From Listeria swaminathanii (GTDB taxonomy: Bacteria > Bacillota > Bacilli > Lactobacillales > Listeriaceae): a DNA stretch of 64,000 nucleotides. Where the stretch lies: positions 1 to 64,000 of the forward strand of contig NZ_JAATOD010000005.1 of assembly GCF_014229645.1 (NCBI RefSeq). Direction: 5' to 3'. Under the pieces are notes generated by a model that searched no databases, was not told the origin of the DNA, and saw nothing but the letters and a program-made list of their open reading frames with translations. Made by a program: the position numbers and the translations under genes. The number at the start of each line of letters is the position of its first letter. Position 1 is the first letter of the stretch. This document shows, piece after piece, positions 7,650 to 16,430 of the stretch.

Positions 7650-9353
7650 TCATTCGATTTCCACTTCTACAAAACCTCTTACGCTATTAATTAACCACAC
7701 AAAGTCTGCATCAAAAAGGTCTTTTTTTACTAGCGTTTTTTCAGTAATCTTATTATTTGCTAAAAGTTCGGCTCGCATTGTGCCGGGAAGGAGTCCAGAA
7801 GTTGCTGGCGGAGTGAAAAAACAGCCATTTATACCTAGAACTATATTCCCGTTAATGAATTCAGTTAGTTCCTCGCGTTCATTCCAAAGCAGCGTTTCCG
7901 CGGTTGTAGTACTTTTCAAGTCTTCATAAACCTGGCGATGAGTGGTTTTATGATAAAGGAATAAATCATTAGTTAAAACTGGTTTTTCGGCGAGTTGAGC
8001 TGTTATTGGTGTATTTTTCGCGCTGATTTCAGCGAGTTCTAACTGATGCGTGCCATCTGGGTGTAGTAAAAAACGCAATTTGTATGTGCCAGTTGCATTT
8101 TTTCGCGCGGTTTCGTTCCATAACTCCCTAATTTCTTCCCTATTAAAAGAGTAACCAAAAAACGCAGCGCTCGTTTGAAGTCGTTTTAAATGAAAATCGG
8201 TTCGGGCGAGTTCGCCGTTCTCCAAGCGCAAACATTCAATCAAAGAAAACTTGGTCGCTTTTTCTAAAATGGCTGATTTCGCGTGAATTTCGGAAAATTC
8301 GCTTTCGGCATCGGAATCCCAGACGATGCCGCCGCCAACGCCGTAAGTTGCTTTGTTATCCGTAATAGCGATAGTACGAATGGGCACGCTGAAAATCGCA
8401 TTTCCGTTCGGTTCCAGAAATCCAATCGCACCGCAGTACACATCGCGCGGGGAATCTTCTAGCTCTGAAATAATCTCCATCGTCCGTGCTTTTGGTGCGC
8501 CGGTTATCGAGCCGCATGGGAAGAGCGCTTTGAAAACAGAAGTTAAATCCGTCTCGGGAACGGTTTCTGCTGTGACGGTAGAAGTCATTTGCCAAACAGT
8601 TGGATAAGGCTCTAAAGTCATCAAATTAGGAACCTTCACACTCCCGGGTATCGCAATCATCCCAAGGTCATTTCGAAGCAAATCAACAATCATCACATTT
8701 TCTGCACGATTTTTAGGATCATTTTTCAACCAATTATGGGCCGCTAAGTCTGCTTGCTCCGTATTTCCCCGGCGAACAGTACCTTTCATCGGACGCGTCG
8801 TCAAAACGTTTTCCTTCCATTTAAAAAAGAGTTCGGGTGAGGCGGAAATTATTTGGAATTCGTCATTCGAAAGTAGCGCTGTATAATTGGCTTTTCCGAC
8901 TTGCTGCAAAGTTTCGTACGTTGCTTGGGCGGAGAAGTCGCTTGGCACATCACTTTGAAGGCGCACGGTGTAGTTGATTTGGTAGGTGTTTCCGGCAGCG
9001 ATTTCAGATTTTATTTGCGCGATTTTCGCCGCGTAATCTGGGTAAGTTGTATCCATTTTAAAAGAAAGTGGCGCGGAATTTGGGCTTTCCGCACTCGTAT
9101 CAGTGAAATTATCGTATACGCCAAACCAGACGAGCGGCATATTTTCAGTAGAGGTTTTCGTTTTTAAATTGCTTCGAAAAGCAGGAGCGGCTTCATAACT
9201 AACAAAACCAGCAACATATTTGCCGGATTTTTGGGCATCCTCGGCAGCTTTCATGACAGGGAGTACTTCTGATAAATCGCGCGCAACAAGTTCACGCAGC
9301 GGCTTTTCAAATATCTTTGTTTCACCTTCAAAATCAAATCGTAATAAGCTCAT
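7650..9353 (-). CDS. pabB: Fused aminodeoxychorismate synthase component I and aminodeoxychorismate lyase
   Basis: 567 residues in two parts. Residues 1 to about 340 are the chorismate-binding PabB domain, with the PMKGT motif typical of PabB, AENVMIVDLLRND and FPCGSITGAPK. Residues from about 360 to the end are a class IV PLP aminotransferase fold (PabC) starting FSLIECLRLENGELARTDFH and ending with an NGNIV motif and TSGLLPGTMR. Together they make 4-amino-4-deoxychorismate from chorismate and ammonia and cleave it to p-aminobenzoate for folate. The ATG overlaps the end of pabA by four bases (ATGA), so the amidotransferase partner is co-translated. Confidence 0.92.
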   Translation of the reverse strand: MSLLRFDFEGETKIFEKPLRELVARDLSEVLPVMKAAEDAQKSGKYVAGFVSYEAAPAFRSNLKTKTSTENMPLVWFGVYDNFTDTSAESPNSAPLSFKMDTTYPDYAAKIAQIKSEIAAGNTYQINYTVRLQSDVPSDFSAQATYETLQQVGKANYTALLSNDEFQIISASPELFFKWKENVLTTRPMKGTVRRGNTEQADLAAHNWLKNDPKNRAENVMIVDLLRNDLGMIAIPGSVKVPNLMTLEPYPTVWQMTSTVTAETVPETDLTSVFKALFPCGSITGAPKARTMEIISELEDSPRDVYCGAIGFLEPNGNAIFSVPIRTIAITDNKATYGVGGGIVWDSDAESEFSEIHAKSAILEKATKFSLIECLRLENGELARTDFHLKRLQTSAAFFGYSFNREEIRELWNETARKNATGTYKLRFLLHPDGTHQLELAEISAKNTPITAQLAEKPVLTNDLFLYHKTTHRQVYEDLKSTTTAETLLWNEREELTEFINGNIVLGINGCFFTPPATSGLLPGTMRAELLANNKITEKTLVKKDLFDADFVWLINSVRGFVEVEIE

Positions 9354-9922
9354 TTGGCTTGCCTCCCTAGTCGTACAAAGTTTTCTAGTATCGCGTGGCC
9401 GTTTTCGGAAAGGATTGCTTCTGGGTGGAATTGGACGCTGTGAATGGGCTTGGTTACGTGCGAAAACCCCATCAACACGCCATCTTCCGTCACGGCGGTT
9501 ACTTGTAAATCAGTTGGGACAGAGCTGGGTTCAATAACTAAGGAATGATAGCGAGCGACTTGGAATTTAGGATCAAGTCCAGCGAATAAACCCTCACCGT
9601 TATGCGAAATGATACTGGTTTTTCCGTGGACAGGGACGTCTGCGCGCACCACTTTTGCTCCAAAAAAATGACCAATCATTTGATGGCCAAGGCAAATCCC
9701 GAGAATGGGGACGTGAATTTCATCGAGTAGCGCTAAACTTACTGGGAAATCTTCCGGCGAACCAGGTCCGGGCGAAAGGACAACCATTTCTGGAGCGAGC
9801 TGTTGAAAGGATTCCAGTGTGAAATCAGTAGCCGAAACAACCCGCACATCTTCCTGCAGTTCTAAAAAATATTGGTATAAATTATATGTAAATGAATCAT
9901 TATGGTCGATTAATAAAATCAC
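9350..9922 (-). CDS. pabA: Para-aminobenzoate/anthranilate synthase glutamine amidotransferase
   Basis: 190-residue class I glutamine amidotransferase. The nucleophile cysteine lies in LGICLGHQM, the oxyanion region in SPGPGSPEDFP, and the His-Glu pair in SVQFHPEAIL near the C-terminus. It supplies ammonia to the PabB domain encoded by the next, overlapping gene, which favours PabA over TrpG; in related bacteria one such subunit can serve both. The start is GTG at 9922 with AGGGGG upstream, and a well-spaced promoter lies at 9956-9984. Confidence 0.9.
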   Translation of the reverse strand: MILLIDHNDSFTYNLYQYFLELQEDVRVVSATDFTLESFQQLAPEMVVLSPGPGSPEDFPVSLALLDEIHVPILGICLGHQMIGHFFGAKVVRADVPVHGKTSIISHNGEGLFAGLDPKFQVARYHSLVIEPSSVPTDLQVTAVTEDGVLMGFSHVTKPIHSVQFHPEAILSENGHAILENFVRLGRQAK

Positions 9923-9955
9923 TTTAAATCCCCCTAGTTAAAACGGTTATACTCT

Positions 9956-9984
9956 TTTATAGCAAATAGCTACGGAGATAACAA
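9956..9984 (-). promoter_or_regulatory. Sigma-A promoter for pabA-pabBC
   Basis: On the minus strand TTGTTA (9979-9984) and TATAAA (9956-9961) stand 17 bases apart, about 30 bases before the pabA start. Confidence 0.55.
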
Positions 9985-9993
9985 GTCTGAAAT

Positions 9994-10020
9994 GTTTGAA
10001 GCCCAAAAACAAGTGGAAAG
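9994..10020 (+). promoter_or_regulatory. Possible sigma-B promoter
   Basis: GTTT at 9994-9997 and GGAAAG at 10015-10020 are separated by 17 bases, roughly the sigma-B layout (GTTT ... GGGWAW), ahead of a general-stress-protein-like gene. The -10 match is poor, so this is a weak call. Confidence 0.3.
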
Positions 10021-10052
10021 GTACACTAAATGACTAAAGGAAGGTGTTTTAG

Positions 10053-10472
10053 ATGGAAAATGAACTAGAAGATAAAATTCTTACTATTTTGGACCAACAT
10101 CAAGTGGGTGTTTTGACATCTGTCCAAGAAGATTTTCCGCATGCTAGATATATGACATTTCTCCACGATGGTTTGACACTTTATACGCCGTCTGGAAAAG
10201 AACTACCGAAAACTGAAGAAGTCCGTCGAAATCCGCGCGTGTGCGTTTTAATTGGCTACGATGGCCCCGGTTCTGCATTTTTAGAAATTAATGGCTTGGC
10301 TTCGCTTGAAGAAGATGAATCCATCAAAGAACGCGTTTGGGAAAATATCTCGAAAGAATGGTTCCAAGGCGATGGTTCACCGTCCTTTGTCGTTATAAAA
10401 ATTGTTCCGGAGCAAATCAGAATACTTAATTCAGAAGATGACGGGCCGGACACGCTCGATTTAATTGGTTAA
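10053..10472 (+). CDS. General stress protein 26-like FMN-binding split-barrel protein
   Basis: 139 residues of the pyridoxamine 5'-phosphate oxidase-like split barrel. It opens with a helix and the strand VGVLTSVQEDFPHARYM, has TFLHDGLTLYTPSGKE in the middle and ends in a WFQGDGSPSFVVIKIVPEQI segment. The family includes Bacillus subtilis YdaG and general stress protein 26, which bind flavin, are cytoplasmic and are often induced by sigma-B. The gene is monocistronic; AAGGAAGG precedes the ATG. The actual substrate is not known. Confidence 0.8.
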   Translation: MENELEDKILTILDQHQVGVLTSVQEDFPHARYMTFLHDGLTLYTPSGKELPKTEEVRRNPRVCVLIGYDGPGSAFLEINGLASLEEDESIKERVWENISKEWFQGDGSPSFVVIKIVPEQIRILNSEDDGPDTLDLIG

Positions 10473-10524
10473 AGATTTGCTTGTAATTTAAGCGGATATG
10501 CGATAGAATAACTTTAAATTAATA

Positions 10525-10779
10525 CGAAAAGCGATGACAAGAAGTAGTAATGAGGCAGAGTTTCTAAAGAGAGCCAGTGGTTGGTGTGAACTGGTGAAGT
10601 TTCCTTATGAATCCATCTTGGAGCGAGTGGTGGAAAGCAGATTTTTGCGAGTAAATCATTCCGGAATGGTCCGTTAAACCTAAATGAAGCTGGGGATTTT
10701 TTTGAAGTCCCAATAAGGGTGGCAACGCGGTTAACTCTCGTCCCTTTCCTGTTAAGTCGGGAAAGTACGGGAGTTTTTA
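10525..10779 (+). promoter_or_regulatory. T-box riboswitch, serine type, upstream of serS
   Basis: The leader shows the T-box hallmarks: the AAGGGTGGCAACGCGG antiterminator sequence at 10715-10730, a Stem I region from about 10531 with an AGTAGTAATGAG start, and a TCC serine specifier candidate at 10612-10614 in the context GAATCCATC. A terminator stem follows (AACTCTCGT...ACGGGAGTT, ending in T's near 10778). Uncharged tRNA-Ser would pair with TCC and the T-box bulge and prevent termination, which turns on serS. The specifier position is read by eye. Confidence 0.9.
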
Positions 10780-10806
10780 TATGGAAAAAAATAAGGAGGA
10801 GTTAGC

Positions 10807-12090
10807 ATGTTAGATGTTAAATTGTTACGTAATAATTTTGATGAAGTAAAGCAGAAATTACAAAATCGTGGGGAAGACCTTGGTGAATTCGAGAAATTTG
10901 GCGAGTTAGATAAACGCCGTCGTATACTGATTGTCGAAACAGAAGCGTTGAAAAGTCAGCGTAATGAAGTATCTCAAGAAATCGCGAAATTAAAACGCGA
11001 AAAACAAGATGCGGACGCTAAAATTGAGGAAATGCGTGTTGTTGGAGATCGTATTAAAACATTAGATATCGAACTACGCGAAATTGATGAAAAATTAGAT
11101 ATGATTTTAATGTCGATTCCAAACATTCCGCACGAATCTACTCCGGTTGGTGAATCGGAAGACGATAACGTGGAAATCCGCAAATGGGGCGAAGTTCGCG
11201 CATTCGATTTTGAACCAAAAGCGCATTGGGATTTAGGAACAGATTTAGATATCCTTGATTTCGAAAATGCTGCGAAAGTAACTGGTAGCCGTTTTGTTTT
11301 TTATAAAAAATTAGGTGCAAGACTGGAACGTGCGCTTATTAACTTTATGATGGACTTGCATTCGAACGAACATGGCTATGAGGAAATGTTACCGCCATAC
11401 ATGGTAAACCGTGCGAGCATGACAGGAACTGGTCAACTGCCGAAATTTGAAGAGGATGCTTTCTTAATCGAAGCAGAAGATTATTTCCTTATTCCAACAG
11501 CGGAAGTACCAGTAACCAACTATCACCGCGAAGACATTTTAAAAGCAGAAGATTTACCAAGAAAATATACAGCATTTAGCGCATGTTTCCGTTCTGAAGC
11601 GGGATCTGCTGGTCGTGATACGCGTGGCTTAATCCGCCAACATCAATTTAATAAAGTGGAATTAGTTCAATTTGTAAAACCAGAAGATTCTTACGCGGCG
11701 CTTGAAAAATTAACTGGTAACGCAGAAGAAGTATTGCGCCGCCTAGAATTGCCATACCGCGTACTAAGCATGTGTACGGCTGATTTAGGCTTCACTGCTG
11801 CTAAAAAATATGATTTAGAAGTATGGATTCCGAGCTACAATTCTTACCGTGAGATTTCTTCTTGCAGTAATTTTGAAAGCTTCCAAGCAAGACGCGCTAA
11901 CATTCGTTTCCGTCGTGAACCAGGAAGCAAACCAGAGTATGTGCACACATTAAATGGCTCTGGCCTAGCTTTAGGTCGCACAGTGGCTGCTATTTTAGAA
12001 AACTACCAAGATGCAGATGGTTCTGTACGCATTCCGAAAGTGTTGCAAGGTTATATGGGCGGCGTTGAGAAAATAGAATTACCAAAATAA
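10807..12090 (+). CDS. serS: Serine--tRNA ligase
   Basis: 427 residues, the normal length for bacterial SerRS. An N-terminal coiled-coil arm (about 30-100, rich in K/E) that binds the long variable arm of tRNA-Ser is followed by the class II core. Motif 2 is [20 protein letters not shown] and motif 3 is [17 protein letters not shown]. The enzyme charges tRNA-Ser (and tRNA-Sec where present) with serine in the cytoplasm. AAGGAGGA lies before the ATG, and a serine T-box controls the gene. Confidence 0.98.
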   Translation: MLDVKLLRNNFDEVKQKLQNRGEDLGEFEKFGELDKRRRILIVETEALKSQRNEVSQEIAKLKREKQDADAKIEEMRVVGDRIKTLDIELREIDEKLDMILMSIPNIPHESTPVGESEDDNVEIRKWGEVRAFDFEPKAHWDLGTDLDILDFENAAKVTGSRFVFYKKLGARLERALINFMMDLHSNEHGYEEMLPPYMVNRASMTGTGQLPKFEEDAFLIEAEDYFLIPTAEVPVTNYHREDILKAEDLPRKYTAFSACFRSEAGSAGRDTRGLIRQHQFNKVELVQFVKPEDSYAALEKLTGNAEEVLRRLELPYRVLSMCTADLGFTAAKKYDLEVWIPSYNSYREISSCSNFESFQARRANIRFRREPGSKPEYVHTLNGSGLALGRTVAAILENYQDADGSVRIPKVLQGYMGGVEKIELPK

Positions 12091-12109
12091 TATGGAAGAA
12101 GGAACTGTA

Positions 12110-12361
12110 ATGGCGAACCTTAGCGAATTACCAAACATTGGCAAAGTACTGGAGCAGGACTTAATCAAAGCGGGAATAAACACCCCCGACGAGCTAAAAG
12201 ATGTTGGAAGCAAAGAAGCCTTTTTACGCATTTGGGAAAATGATTCAAGCGTTTGTCTAAGCGAGTTATGTGCACTTGAAGGAGCCGTGCAAGGTATCAG
12301 GTGGCATGATTTAGACGAAACAAAGAAAGCAGAACTCAAAAAGTTTCATCAATCCTTATAG
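12110..12361 (+). CDS. TfoX C-terminal domain protein
   Basis: An 83-residue protein starting at ATG 12110, chosen over an in-frame ATG at 12092 because GAAGGA stands at the right distance. The sequence LSELPNIGKVLEQDLIKAGI is the helix-hairpin-helix-like opening of the TfoX C-terminal domain (PF04994), and LCALEGAVQGIRWHDL is its typical end. Stand-alone TfoX-C proteins are common in Firmicutes; they lack the N-terminal domain of the competence regulator and their role is not established. It lies 19 bases after serS and is probably co-transcribed. Confidence 0.8.
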   Translation: MANLSELPNIGKVLEQDLIKAGINTPDELKDVGSKEAFLRIWENDSSVCLSELCALEGAVQGIRWHDLDETKKAELKKFHQSL

Positions 12362-12397
12362 AAAAACCGACGATGCATTTGCGCATCGTCGGTTTTT
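12362..12397. terminator. Bidirectional terminator
   Basis: AAAAACCGACGATGC (12362-12376) pairs with GCATCGTCGGTTTTT (12383-12397). It ends serS-tfoX-C on plus and the ABC exporter on minus. Confidence 0.85.
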
Positions 12398-12413
12398 ATT
12401 TCCCGGGAAATGT

Positions 12414-14141
12414 TTATTTTAATTGTTGTTCTGCAAAGGAAGCGTAAAGTGGATGGGAAGCGACTAATTCGCTATGTGTACCACGTCCAGTTATTTCGCC
12501 ATGTTCGATAAAGAGGATTTGGTCGGCGTTAACGATAGTGGAAAGGCGGTGAGCGATAACAAAAGTAGTTCGGCCTTCCATCAAGTTTGCTAACGCTTGT
12601 TGAACGATTTGTTCGGATTGGCTATCTAAGCTTGCTGTTGCCTCATCTAGCATAAGAATATTTGGATTGCGTAAAAATGCTCGAGCAATCGCAATTCGTT
12701 GTCTTTGCCCGCCTGAGAGCTTCACGCCACGTTCGCCGACTTCGGTTGCCATTTTGTCAGGAAGTTCGGAAATAAAGCCATCCGCATAAGCTAGTTTTGC
12801 GACATTCCATAGCTCGTCTTCGTTAATTTCACGGTCGAGGCCGTAACAAAGGTTGTCGCGAATGGTGCCAGAAAGCATGGCACTTTCCTGCGAAACGTAA
12901 CCAATTTGCGAACGCCACGAATTAATCGAAATCTCGGAAAGTGGGGTATCACCAACTAAAATTTCTCCTGTTTTCGGTTGGTAGAAGCGTTCTAAAATCG
13001 CAAATAAGGTTGATTTACCACCGCCACTAGGGCCGGCGAATGCGATGACTTCACCTGGTTTTGTATCAAAAGAAACATCTTTTAGAATCGGCTCACCTTC
13101 GTTATACGAGAAGGAAATGTCCGTTGCGCGAATAGTTTTTCCGCTCACGTCGACTTTTTTTCCAGCGTCGAAATCTTCTTCTTTTTCATTCAAAATATCT
13201 GCAATTCTTTCTGTGGCGCCTTTTGCTTTTTGAAGTTGCGCGAAGAAGGTGGCAAAAGAAGTCACAGGGACGATAATTTGGAAAAGGTAAAGCAAGAATG
13301 CAATCAGCGTACCAGTAGTCATCGTTCCAGCTGAAACACGAATACCTCCGTAGCCAATGATACCAACGATAACTCCCATGACAACGAAGAAAATTAGCGG
13401 TCCAAGCACTGCGACAACTTTCGCTTCACGGATACCAAAACCAAATAAACGATTGATGCCTTGGTGACCAGCTTCTGTTTCAATTGTTTCCGCATTTGAA
13501 GCTTTCACAAGTCTAGCTTCGGAAAGGGTTTGACTAATCGAGCCAGTAAAGTCAGCTGTTTCACTTTGAAGACCCTTAGAGATTTTAAACATTTTTTGAC
13601 CAAGTGGCGCAACAACTAGCGCTGTAATTGGAACGGCCACTAAAATAATAAGCGTCATTTTCCAGTCCATGAAGAACAAGATAATAATCGCACCCACAAC
13701 GGAAATAATCCCAGTGACAAATTGCGGGAAGTGATCGGCAATCAGCTCTTTCACGACCACCGTGTCATTCACCATGCGGCTGACCATTTCACCCGTTTTC
13801 GTATTATCAAAGTAAGAAACTGGCAAATGAACAATTTTTCTCCATAAACGTTCGCGAATTGTCGCAACGACTTTTTGCCCCATGTAATTAAGCAAGAAAA
13901 TCGAGAAACCATTCGTTATTGCTTGCAGAACAAACGCAAGGACAATTAAAGCAATCATTTTTCCATCGAGTGAAGCTATCGAAAAGCCGTCAATTAAGTT
14001 TTTCGTAAAAAGTGGCACAACAAGACCGGCAACTGTAGTTATCACACTAGCAAATAAAGCGCAGAAAATTATCCAATTCGCTGGTTTTGCGCTAATAAGT
14101 AACCTGAAAAAATTTCGCCAACTATATTTTTTCTGTTCCAT
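12414..14141 (-). CDS. BmrA-like homodimeric multidrug ABC exporter
   Basis: 575 residues: six transmembrane helices within about 20-310, then a nucleotide-binding domain with Walker A GPSGGGKS, signature KLSGGQRQR, Walker B ILMLDEATASLD and H-loop IAHRLSTI, all intact. A single gene with a full catalytic site suggests a homodimer of the BmrA/LmrA type exporting drugs or lipids across the cytoplasmic membrane. The gene is divergent from a Crp/Fnr-type regulator, 329 bases away, which might control it, but I see no shared operator. Confidence 0.88.
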   Translation of the reverse strand: MEQKKYSWRNFFRLLISAKPANWIIFCALFASVITTVAGLVVPLFTKNLIDGFSIASLDGKMIALIVLAFVLQAITNGFSIFLLNYMGQKVVATIRERLWRKIVHLPVSYFDNTKTGEMVSRMVNDTVVVKELIADHFPQFVTGIISVVGAIIILFFMDWKMTLIILVAVPITALVVAPLGQKMFKISKGLQSETADFTGSISQTLSEARLVKASNAETIETEAGHQGINRLFGFGIREAKVVAVLGPLIFFVVMGVIVGIIGYGGIRVSAGTMTTGTLIAFLLYLFQIIVPVTSFATFFAQLQKAKGATERIADILNEKEEDFDAGKKVDVSGKTIRATDISFSYNEGEPILKDVSFDTKPGEVIAFAGPSGGGKSTLFAILERFYQPKTGEILVGDTPLSEISINSWRSQIGYVSQESAMLSGTIRDNLCYGLDREINEDELWNVAKLAYADGFISELPDKMATEVGERGVKLSGGQRQRIAIARAFLRNPNILMLDEATASLDSQSEQIVQQALANLMEGRTTFVIAHRLSTIVNADQILFIEHGEITGRGTHSELVASHPLYASFAEQQLK

Positions 14142-14470
14142 TCATTTCACCCTCCCTGAGTTGATCGTCCATAAATTACTTACTTTTTAAGTATAATCAT
14201 TTTAGGGAGAAATAAACCAGTCTAAAGTGGTAATTATTAAATTAATATCTAGATTTGAATATTTAATAAAAGTAACAAAAAGTTCGAATTTATGTCGAAA
14301 ACACAACTGTAAAAGAGATAAAAATTAAGTATTTGGTGAATAGTTGTAAAATAGTTATCTTTAAAGTACTTTTAGGCTTTTCAGGTATTGCTATGAATGG
14401 AATTTTGGATGTAGCCTTTGTGATATAATTACGTTGAGTTTTTTCAATATAATATAGCAAAGGAGAGAAT
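14142..14470. other. Divergent intergenic region, exporter/Crp-Fnr gene
   Basis: A 329-base AT-rich spacer. Toward the plus side an extended -10 (TG-a-TATAAT, TATAAT at 14425-14430) lies about 40 bases before the regulator start; no good -35 is visible, so an activator may be needed. No PrfA box or clear Crp-type dyad was found, and no open frame that I can support. Confidence 0.45.
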
Positions 14471-15160
14471 ATGCTATTCTTAAAAGAGCTTGAATCCAAT
14501 CTAACGGTTAGCAAATTAATGGAGTTGTGCTTTGAACATCCAAATTACAAAGACTACTGCTCGGTTATCAGCACCAAGAAGGGTGAGGTTCTAGAAAGTT
14601 TAAGTCCAGCTGGAACAAAAGTTTATTTTGTTCTAAGTGGCATATACGGGATGATTGTAGAGAAAGATGCAGAAATGGAAGAAGAAAGCTGTAAAGAATG
14701 CATTGTTCGTTTCTTACAAAAAGGAGATAGTTTTGGACTATATCATCTGTTTTATGATGAATGGAGCCCACACGTTTCGATGCAAAGCTTAGGTCACGGG
14801 GAAGTTATGGAAGTAGATAGCAATTTCTTGTTTTCTATTTTCGATAAAAAGGATGAGAATAACTTTTTTATGATTAAAGTGATGGCAGAAGAATTACGCG
14901 AAGCACACGCATTTGCAAAACTAAGCTTCTTAAAGAAGGAAGAACGAATCCGCAAAGCCATTCTCAAATGCGCTCAAACTTTAGGGACGTTTTCTGATAA
15001 CGGGATATTGCTACCAAGAGAAATTACGCAAGAAGTACTTGCAAGATACACCAACACATCACGCGAATACGTGGCTCACACAGTCATGCGTTTAATTAAA
15101 GAGGATATAATTAGAAATAGACCAAAACCTCTACTAGTGATGGACAAAACTCGTTTATAA
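14471..15160 (+). CDS. Crp/Fnr-family transcription regulator
   Basis: 229 residues with a cyclic-nucleotide-binding-like beta barrel (about 20-140) containing GEVLESLSPAGTKVYFVLSG and RFLQKGDSFGLYHL, a long dimer helix, then a C-terminal winged helix with the recognition segment ITQEVLARYTNTSREYVAHT. There is no N-terminal cysteine cluster, so it is not an oxygen-sensing FNR. Listeria encodes many PrfA-like members of this family. ATG 14471 follows AAAGGAGAG. Targets are not evident. A parS site and a terminator follow. Confidence 0.85.
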   Translation: MLFLKELESNLTVSKLMELCFEHPNYKDYCSVISTKKGEVLESLSPAGTKVYFVLSGIYGMIVEKDAEMEEESCKECIVRFLQKGDSFGLYHLFYDEWSPHVSMQSLGHGEVMEVDSNFLFSIFDKKDENNFFMIKVMAEELREAHAFAKLSFLKKEERIRKAILKCAQTLGTFSDNGILLPREITQEVLARYTNTSREYVAHTVMRLIKEDIIRNRPKPLLVMDKTRL

Positions 15161-15163
15161 GTT

Positions 15164-15179
15164 TGTTTCACGTGAAACT
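15164..15179. promoter_or_regulatory. parS site 1 (ParB/Spo0J binding)
   Basis: TGTTTCACGTGAAACT matches the Firmicutes parS consensus TGTTYCACGTGRAACA at 15 of 16 positions. It lies just after the Crp/Fnr gene's stop. Confidence 0.8.
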
Positions 15180-15183
15180 TTTT

Positions 15184-15210
15184 GGAATGCTAAGTGGCAT
15201 TCTTTTTTTT
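15184..15210 (+). terminator. Terminator of the Crp/Fnr regulator gene
   Basis: GAATGC and GCATTC pair around six bases and are followed by eight T's. Confidence 0.8.
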
Positions 15211-15253
15211 ATGCCGAAAAAGCACATCGAAAGCATTATTTAAACTTTTGCGT

Positions 15254-15284
15254 TATAATGGCTCTGTAATTGAAAGCGCTTGAT
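15254..15284 (+). promoter_or_regulatory. Transaldolase promoter with cre-like site
   Basis: A perfect -10 TATAAT lies at 15254-15259. TTGAAAGCGCTTGAT at 15270-15284, just after the expected start of transcription, matches the CcpA cre consensus (WTGNAANCGNWNNCW) with one mismatch. This position would give catabolite repression by blocking RNA polymerase. Confidence 0.5.
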
Positions 15285-15303
15285 AGAAAAGGAGGATGTT
15301 TTA

Positions 15304-15948
15304 ATGAGATTTTTTATCGATACAGCGAACGTAGAAGAAATCAAAAAGGCTAACAGAATGGGGTTCATTGCTGGAGTTACGACAAATCCATCACTTGTTG
15401 CCAAAGAAGGTCGCGATTTTAATGAGGTCATTCAAGAAATCACATCCATTGTTGACGGACCAATTAGCGGCGAAGTAGTAAGTTTAGAAGCGGATGAAAT
15501 GGTTGCAGAAGGTCGGGTTATTGCGAAAATCCATCCGAATATGGTTGTGAAAATACCGATGACTGGCGAAGGTTTGGCGGCTGTGAAAGTGTTGACGGAA
15601 GAGGGAATAAAAACCAATGTGACGCTTGTTTTTTCTGCCACACAAGCATTACTTGCTGCTCGAGCAGGAGCAACATATGTATCGCCATTCTTAGGACGAT
15701 TAGATGATATTGGTGACGATGGTTTAGTGCTTATTCGGGACATTGCGGAAATTTTTGAAATTCATGGTATCCCAACAGAAATTATTTCAGCAAGTGTGCG
15801 GCATCCAATCCACGTAATCGAATGTGCCAAAGCAGGTGCGGATATTGCGACGGTGCCATTCAAAGTGTTTGAACAAATGCTTAAACATCCTTTGACTGAC
15901 AGCGGGATTGATAAATTCCTTGCCGACTGGGAAGCAGCTAAAAAATAA
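15304..15948 (+). CDS. tal: Transaldolase, short FSA/MipB type
   Basis: 214 residues, the length of the short transaldolase/fructose-6-phosphate aldolase subfamily. [13 protein letters not shown] is its usual start, [12 protein letters not shown] holds the substrate-loop signature, and the Schiff-base lysine is in [12 protein letters not shown]. It moves a dihydroxyacetone unit between sugar phosphates in the non-oxidative pentose phosphate pathway. ATG 15304 is preferred over the TTG at 15280, which lies upstream of the AAGGAGG site at 15289. A cre-like site suggests repression by preferred sugars. Confidence 0.92.
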   Translation: MRFFIDTANVEEIKKANRMGFIAGVTTNPSLVAKEGRDFNEVIQEITSIVDGPISGEVVSLEADEMVAEGRVIAKIHPNMVVKIPMTGEGLAAVKVLTEEGIKTNVTLVFSATQALLAARAGATYVSPFLGRLDDIGDDGLVLIRDIAEIFEIHGIPTEIISASVRHPIHVIECAKAGADIATVPFKVFEQMLKHPLTDSGIDKFLADWEAAKK

Positions 15949-15966
15949 CGAGGTAGGTTTCTAACT

Positions 15967-16314
15967 ATGAATCGAACTTTTGTCGTGAAAAAGGAACATA
16001 GAAGCAAATATCCGAATCCACTTTTTGTTAATAAAAATGAGTCTATTTGGGTGTTTGAAGAAGATAAGGAATATCCGGGTTGGATTTTTTGCAAAGTGAA
16101 GTCATCTGGAAAAGAAGGATGGGTTCCGAAACAAATTATTCAATTGGGAAGCGATCCGAAAAGTGGAACTGTGACAGAGGATTACTCTGCGCGTGAACTT
16201 AACGTAAAGCCAGGCGATAAATTAGAAAGCAATCGCGAGCTTAATGGTTGGGTTTGGTGCGTGACAGAAGATAATGAAGCTGGCTGGGTTCCACGAGAAA
16301 ATTTAGAGATGTAA
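15967..16314 (+). CDS. Small SH3-domain protein (two repeats)
   Basis: 115 residues without a signal peptide or membrane helix. Two bacterial SH3-like units are visible: one centred on SIWVFEEDKEYPGWIFCKVK and closing GKEGWVPKQIIQL, and a second closing NEAGWVPRENLEM. This is the variant SH3 domain (SH3_2/SH3_9 type) found in cytoplasmic Firmicutes proteins of unknown role. It follows the transaldolase gene by 18 bases with GAGGTAGG before its start region, so it is probably co-transcribed. No function can be assigned. Confidence 0.75.
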   Translation: MNRTFVVKKEHRSKYPNPLFVNKNESIWVFEEDKEYPGWIFCKVKSSGKEGWVPKQIIQLGSDPKSGTVTEDYSARELNVKPGDKLESNRELNGWVWCVTEDNEAGWVPRENLEM

Positions 16315-16316
16315 AA

Positions 16317-16332
16317 TGTTTCACGTGGAACA
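16317..16332. promoter_or_regulatory. parS site 2
   Basis: TGTTTCACGTGGAACA, a full match to the degenerate parS consensus, three bases after the SH3-protein stop codon. Confidence 0.88.
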
Positions 16333-16349
16333 TTTTATGTAAATATAGC

Positions 16350-16387
16350 AAAAAAGCGAAGGGTTTAGTTTTACTTTCGCTTTTTTT
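16350..16387 (+). terminator. Terminator after transaldolase-SH3 operon
   Basis: AAAAAAGCGAA pairs with TTCGCTTTTTT around a 14-base loop and ends in a run of T's. Confidence 0.8.
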
Positions 16388-16430
16388 GTGGAATAATTAA
16401 GGATAACGATAGAAGAATCTAGGTGGATTT

